From positions 1 through 15,772 of the forward strand of contig JBBRMF010000109.1 in NCBI GenBank assembly GCA_038230975.1: DNA of 15,772 nt, written 5' to 3'. Origin of the DNA: JANXVV01 sp038230975. Lineage in GTDB: Bacteria; Planctomycetota; Phycisphaerae; Tepidisphaerales; Tepidisphaeraceae. Shown piece by piece: positions 14,116 through 15,772 of the stretch. The first letter of the stretch is position 1. Each line of letters starts with the position of its first letter. A program made the translations under genes and the position numbers. The notes below the pieces were generated by a model, which did not search any database, was not told where the DNA came from, and was given only the letters and a program-made list of their open reading frames with translations.

Positions 14116-15549
14116 ATGAGCCATCCTCGCCCTGCGACTGTCGGACAATTAAAAGAAACAAGTTACAAGCCTTGCAGCGTGAAAGACGAGCTGCGCCGTA
14201 ACGTAATCGCCAAACTTCGCGCGGGTGAAGTACTGTTCCCCGGCATCGTCGGATATCGCGAATCAGTTATGCCTCAGATCGTTAACGGGATTCTCTCAAA
14301 GCATGATCTGCTCTTCCTGGGGTTGCGCGGCCAGGCCAAAACGCGCATTCTCCGCATGCTGCCCCTTCTGCTCGATGAGTGGATCCCCGTGCTATCGGGC
14401 GTGGAAATCAACGATGATCCACTCGCGCCCAGCACAAAAACCGGCCATCGCATCATCGCCGAACAAGGCGACGATGCCAAAATCGAATGGGTGCATCGCA
14501 GCGATCGCTACCATGAAAAACTGGCCACACCGGATGTGACGATTGCGGATTTGATCGGTGAGATCGACCTCGTGAAACATGCCGAAGGCCGCTATTTGTC
14601 CGATGAATCAACGATGCACTACGGCCTGATCCCGCGCTCAAACCGCGGGATTTTTGCGATCAACGAATTGCCCGATCTTTCGCCGCGCATTCAGGTCGGT
14701 CTGTTTAACGTGCTTGAGGAACGTGACATCCAGATTCGCGGCTATCCCATTCGACTCGACTTGGACGTCTGCCTCGTTTTTTCAGCCAACCCTGAAGATT
14801 ATACAAATCGCGGCCGCATCGTAACGCCGTTGAAAGACCGCATCGGTTCGGTCATCCGAACTCACTACCCTGAAACGGTGGATGAAAGCATCTCGATCAC
14901 GGAACAAAACGCATGGCTTGCGCGCGAAGACTCCGGCAGTTCCAGTGGTGTCCTGGTCGACACGCCGCGGTTTGTTCAGGAGATCGTAGAAGAAGTGGTT
15001 AGACTCGCCCGGTCCAGCCCACACGTCAGCCAGGCATCAGGCGTCTCAGTGCGAACGAGCATCGCCAATGCTGAAACGCTGGCAAGCAACGCCGAGCGCC
15101 GGGGGATTGTGACCGGTGAAAAACGCGTCGTGCCTCGGATATGCGACATGAATTATCTGGTCGCCAGTTGCCGCGGAAAAATTGAAATGACGCTGGCCGA
15201 GGAAGAGGGTGCCGAAGATAAGCTGATCAAATCGATCACCGGGGAAGCCGTTAAGGCAGTCTTTAACCGGTACGCGGAGATTGATGCGTACGACAATCTT
15301 GTGGAACAATTTAAGGGGAATCTCACGTTCCCGGCCGGCGATGATCTGACGGCCGAAGAATTCGTGGCGAATATGAAGCTCATCAAAGGGCTGATACCCG
15401 CCACCCAGTCACTGGCCCGCGAAATGCAACTTGACGGCGGCGATCACGCCACCCTCGCATCCGTCGGTGAATTCCTGCTCGAAGGACTCTACGTGAACAA
15501 CCGGCTGAGCAAGTTCAACAGCAAAGGTAAAACGTATTTCCGGAAGTAG
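14116..15549 (+). CDS. MoxR/BchI-like AAA+ ATPase (often annotated magnesium chelatase)
   Basis: A 477-residue cytoplasmic AAA+ ATPase of the helix-2-insert group. Walker A is GLRGQAKT (69-76). Walker B is GIFAINELPDL with asparagine where aspartate is usual (N183, E184), which from memory is a feature of this subfamily. Sensor 1 is Asn225 in SANPEDYTNRG, the arginine finger is probably R242 in LKDRIGS, and sensor 2 is probably R313 in GVSVRTS. The C-terminal 130 residues are a helical lid and extension. The start has GGAG 11 bases upstream. Relatives usually work with a von Willebrand A-domain protein encoded next door, as a chaperone-like remodelling pair; no such gene is next to this one. 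There are no chlorophyll or cobalamin genes here, so true metal chelation is unlikely. Confidence 0.9.
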   Translation: MSHPRPATVGQLKETSYKPCSVKDELRRNVIAKLRAGEVLFPGIVGYRESVMPQIVNGILSKHDLLFLGLRGQAKTRILRMLPLLLDEWIPVLSGVEINDDPLAPSTKTGHRIIAEQGDDAKIEWVHRSDRYHEKLATPDVTIADLIGEIDLVKHAEGRYLSDESTMHYGLIPRSNRGIFAINELPDLSPRIQVGLFNVLEERDIQIRGYPIRLDLDVCLVFSANPEDYTNRGRIVTPLKDRIGSVIRTHYPETVDESISITEQNAWLAREDSGSSSGVLVDTPRFVQEIVEEVVRLARSSPHVSQASGVSVRTSIANAETLASNAERRGIVTGEKRVVPRICDMNYLVASCRGKIEMTLAEEEGAEDKLIKSITGEAVKAVFNRYAEIDAYDNLVEQFKGNLTFPAGDDLTAEEFVANMKLIKGLIPATQSLAREMQLDGGDHATLASVGEFLLEGLYVNNRLSKFNSKGKTYFRK

Positions 15550-15572
15550 TGCTTTGTCTCGAAAAGGAATTA

Positions 15573-15662
15573 GGGTGCCACGGGTCGCGGTACTCCAAGA
15601 CCCGTGCGGCGTCCAAGAGGCACAAGAACACAGGTCTCGGAGTACCGCGACCTGTGGCACCC
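15573..15662. repeat. 34-bp near-perfect inverted repeat between convergent genes
   Basis: Arms 15573-15606 and 15629-15662 match in 31 of 34 positions around a 22-base loop. One difference (15582/15653) pairs as G-U in plus-strand RNA, the other two (15597/15638, 15603/15632) as G-U in minus-strand RNA. It lies 23 bases after the ATPase stop and five bases after the stop of the minus-strand gene at the edge, so it probably ends or protects both transcripts. It has the look of a dispersed repeat family (GGGTGCCAC, GGTCGCGGTACTCC). Confidence 0.8.
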
Positions 15663-15667
15663 GCTGT

Positions 15668-15772
15668 TCATGCGGGTTTCGTCGCCAGAATCAGCGGTGC
15701 CGGGCCAGGGCCTTCCACGGTTCTTACATTTACAAATCCCACATCCCGCAACCAGCCGGCCATTTCGTTTAA
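15668..15772 (-). CDS. C-terminal end of a probable methyltransferase (5' part outside window)
   Basis: Thirty-four codons and a TGA stop on the minus strand, running off the right edge. The translation contains EMAGWLRDVGFVNVRTVEG and ends PLILATKPA. This is the typical last helix and strand of class I SAM-dependent methyltransferases, especially those of O-methyltransferase type: a helix ending in 'aGF', a strand 'vnVrtv', then a final 'liLAtKP' strand. The frame is open to the edge and its stop lies five bases before a long palindrome, as expected for a real gene end. The length is too short to name a substrate, and no SAM-binding motif is visible. Confidence 0.55.
   Translation of the reverse strand, partial: LNEMAGWLRDVGFVNVRTVEGPGPAPLILATKPA

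Noticed and set aside
14116..15549. Reading the ATPase as a true magnesium chelatase subunit of chlorophyll synthesis
   Set aside because: No other pigment or cobalamin genes are present, and the sequence fits the MoxR/BchI-like remodelling group better.
15409..15660. Minus-strand open frame of 83 codons over the end of the ATPase gene and the palindrome, and a plus-strand frame from 15554
   Set aside because: Both are made largely of the inverted-repeat sequence and overlap a well-supported gene; no family resemblance.
1..15772. CRISPR array, tRNA, rRNA, insertion sequence or prophage
   Set aside because: No regularly spaced direct repeats, no cloverleaf-like or rRNA sequence, and no transposase or integrase motif was seen on either strand.

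Overview
The window is a chromosomal stretch of about 55% GC by eye. It probably comes from a member of the PVC superphylum, most likely Planctomycetota (inference). The pointers are the leucyl-tRNA synthetase (extra block before the VNWC motif, zinc-module cysteines lost), a multihaem cytochrome beside TPR and HEAT proteins, and gaps filled by long imperfect palindromes of the 'GGGCGTCTCGCCC' and 'CTCTGTGTCTC' kinds that I recall from such genomes. No phage, integrase, transposase, CRISPR, rRNA or tRNA was seen.

Layout. 1-984 (+) is the 3' part of an Amt ammonium channel gene. It converges, across a palindrome, on a two-gene minus-strand operon (4258 to 1110): a cytoplasmic protein of twelve tandem TPRs, then, with an ATGA overlap, a membrane-anchored cytochrome with nine CXXCH sites. 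A divergent gene (4640-6901, +) encodes an exported HEAT/TPR protein. A PilZ gene (7419-7018, -) follows with its own directional terminator, then leuS (7611-10529, +).

After leuS, a 300-base gap holds two unrelated dispersed inverted repeats. Then come, all on the plus strand, a CYTH-domain protein, an rfbC-like sugar epimerase, a VOC (glyoxalase-fold) protein, a DnaJ/CbpA-type co-chaperone overlapping a small two-helix membrane protein, and a MoxR/BchI-like AAA+ ATPase with its own candidate promoter. The right edge holds the last 34 codons of a minus-strand gene, probably a methyltransferase, separated from the ATPase gene by another long palindrome.

How the genes work together. The only clear functional unit is the cytochrome/TPR operon, possibly with the divergent HEAT/TPR gene, which suggests periplasmic electron transfer with repeat-protein scaffolding. 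The rest looks like housekeeping and accessory genes without a shared pathway. I did not find a convincing new defence, mobile or biosynthetic system. The items most worth checking are the split cytochrome/TPR/HEAT arrangement, the ATPase gene that lacks the VWA-protein partner expected for its family, the nested inverted repeat in front of the PilZ gene, and a patch of different codon use inside leuS.
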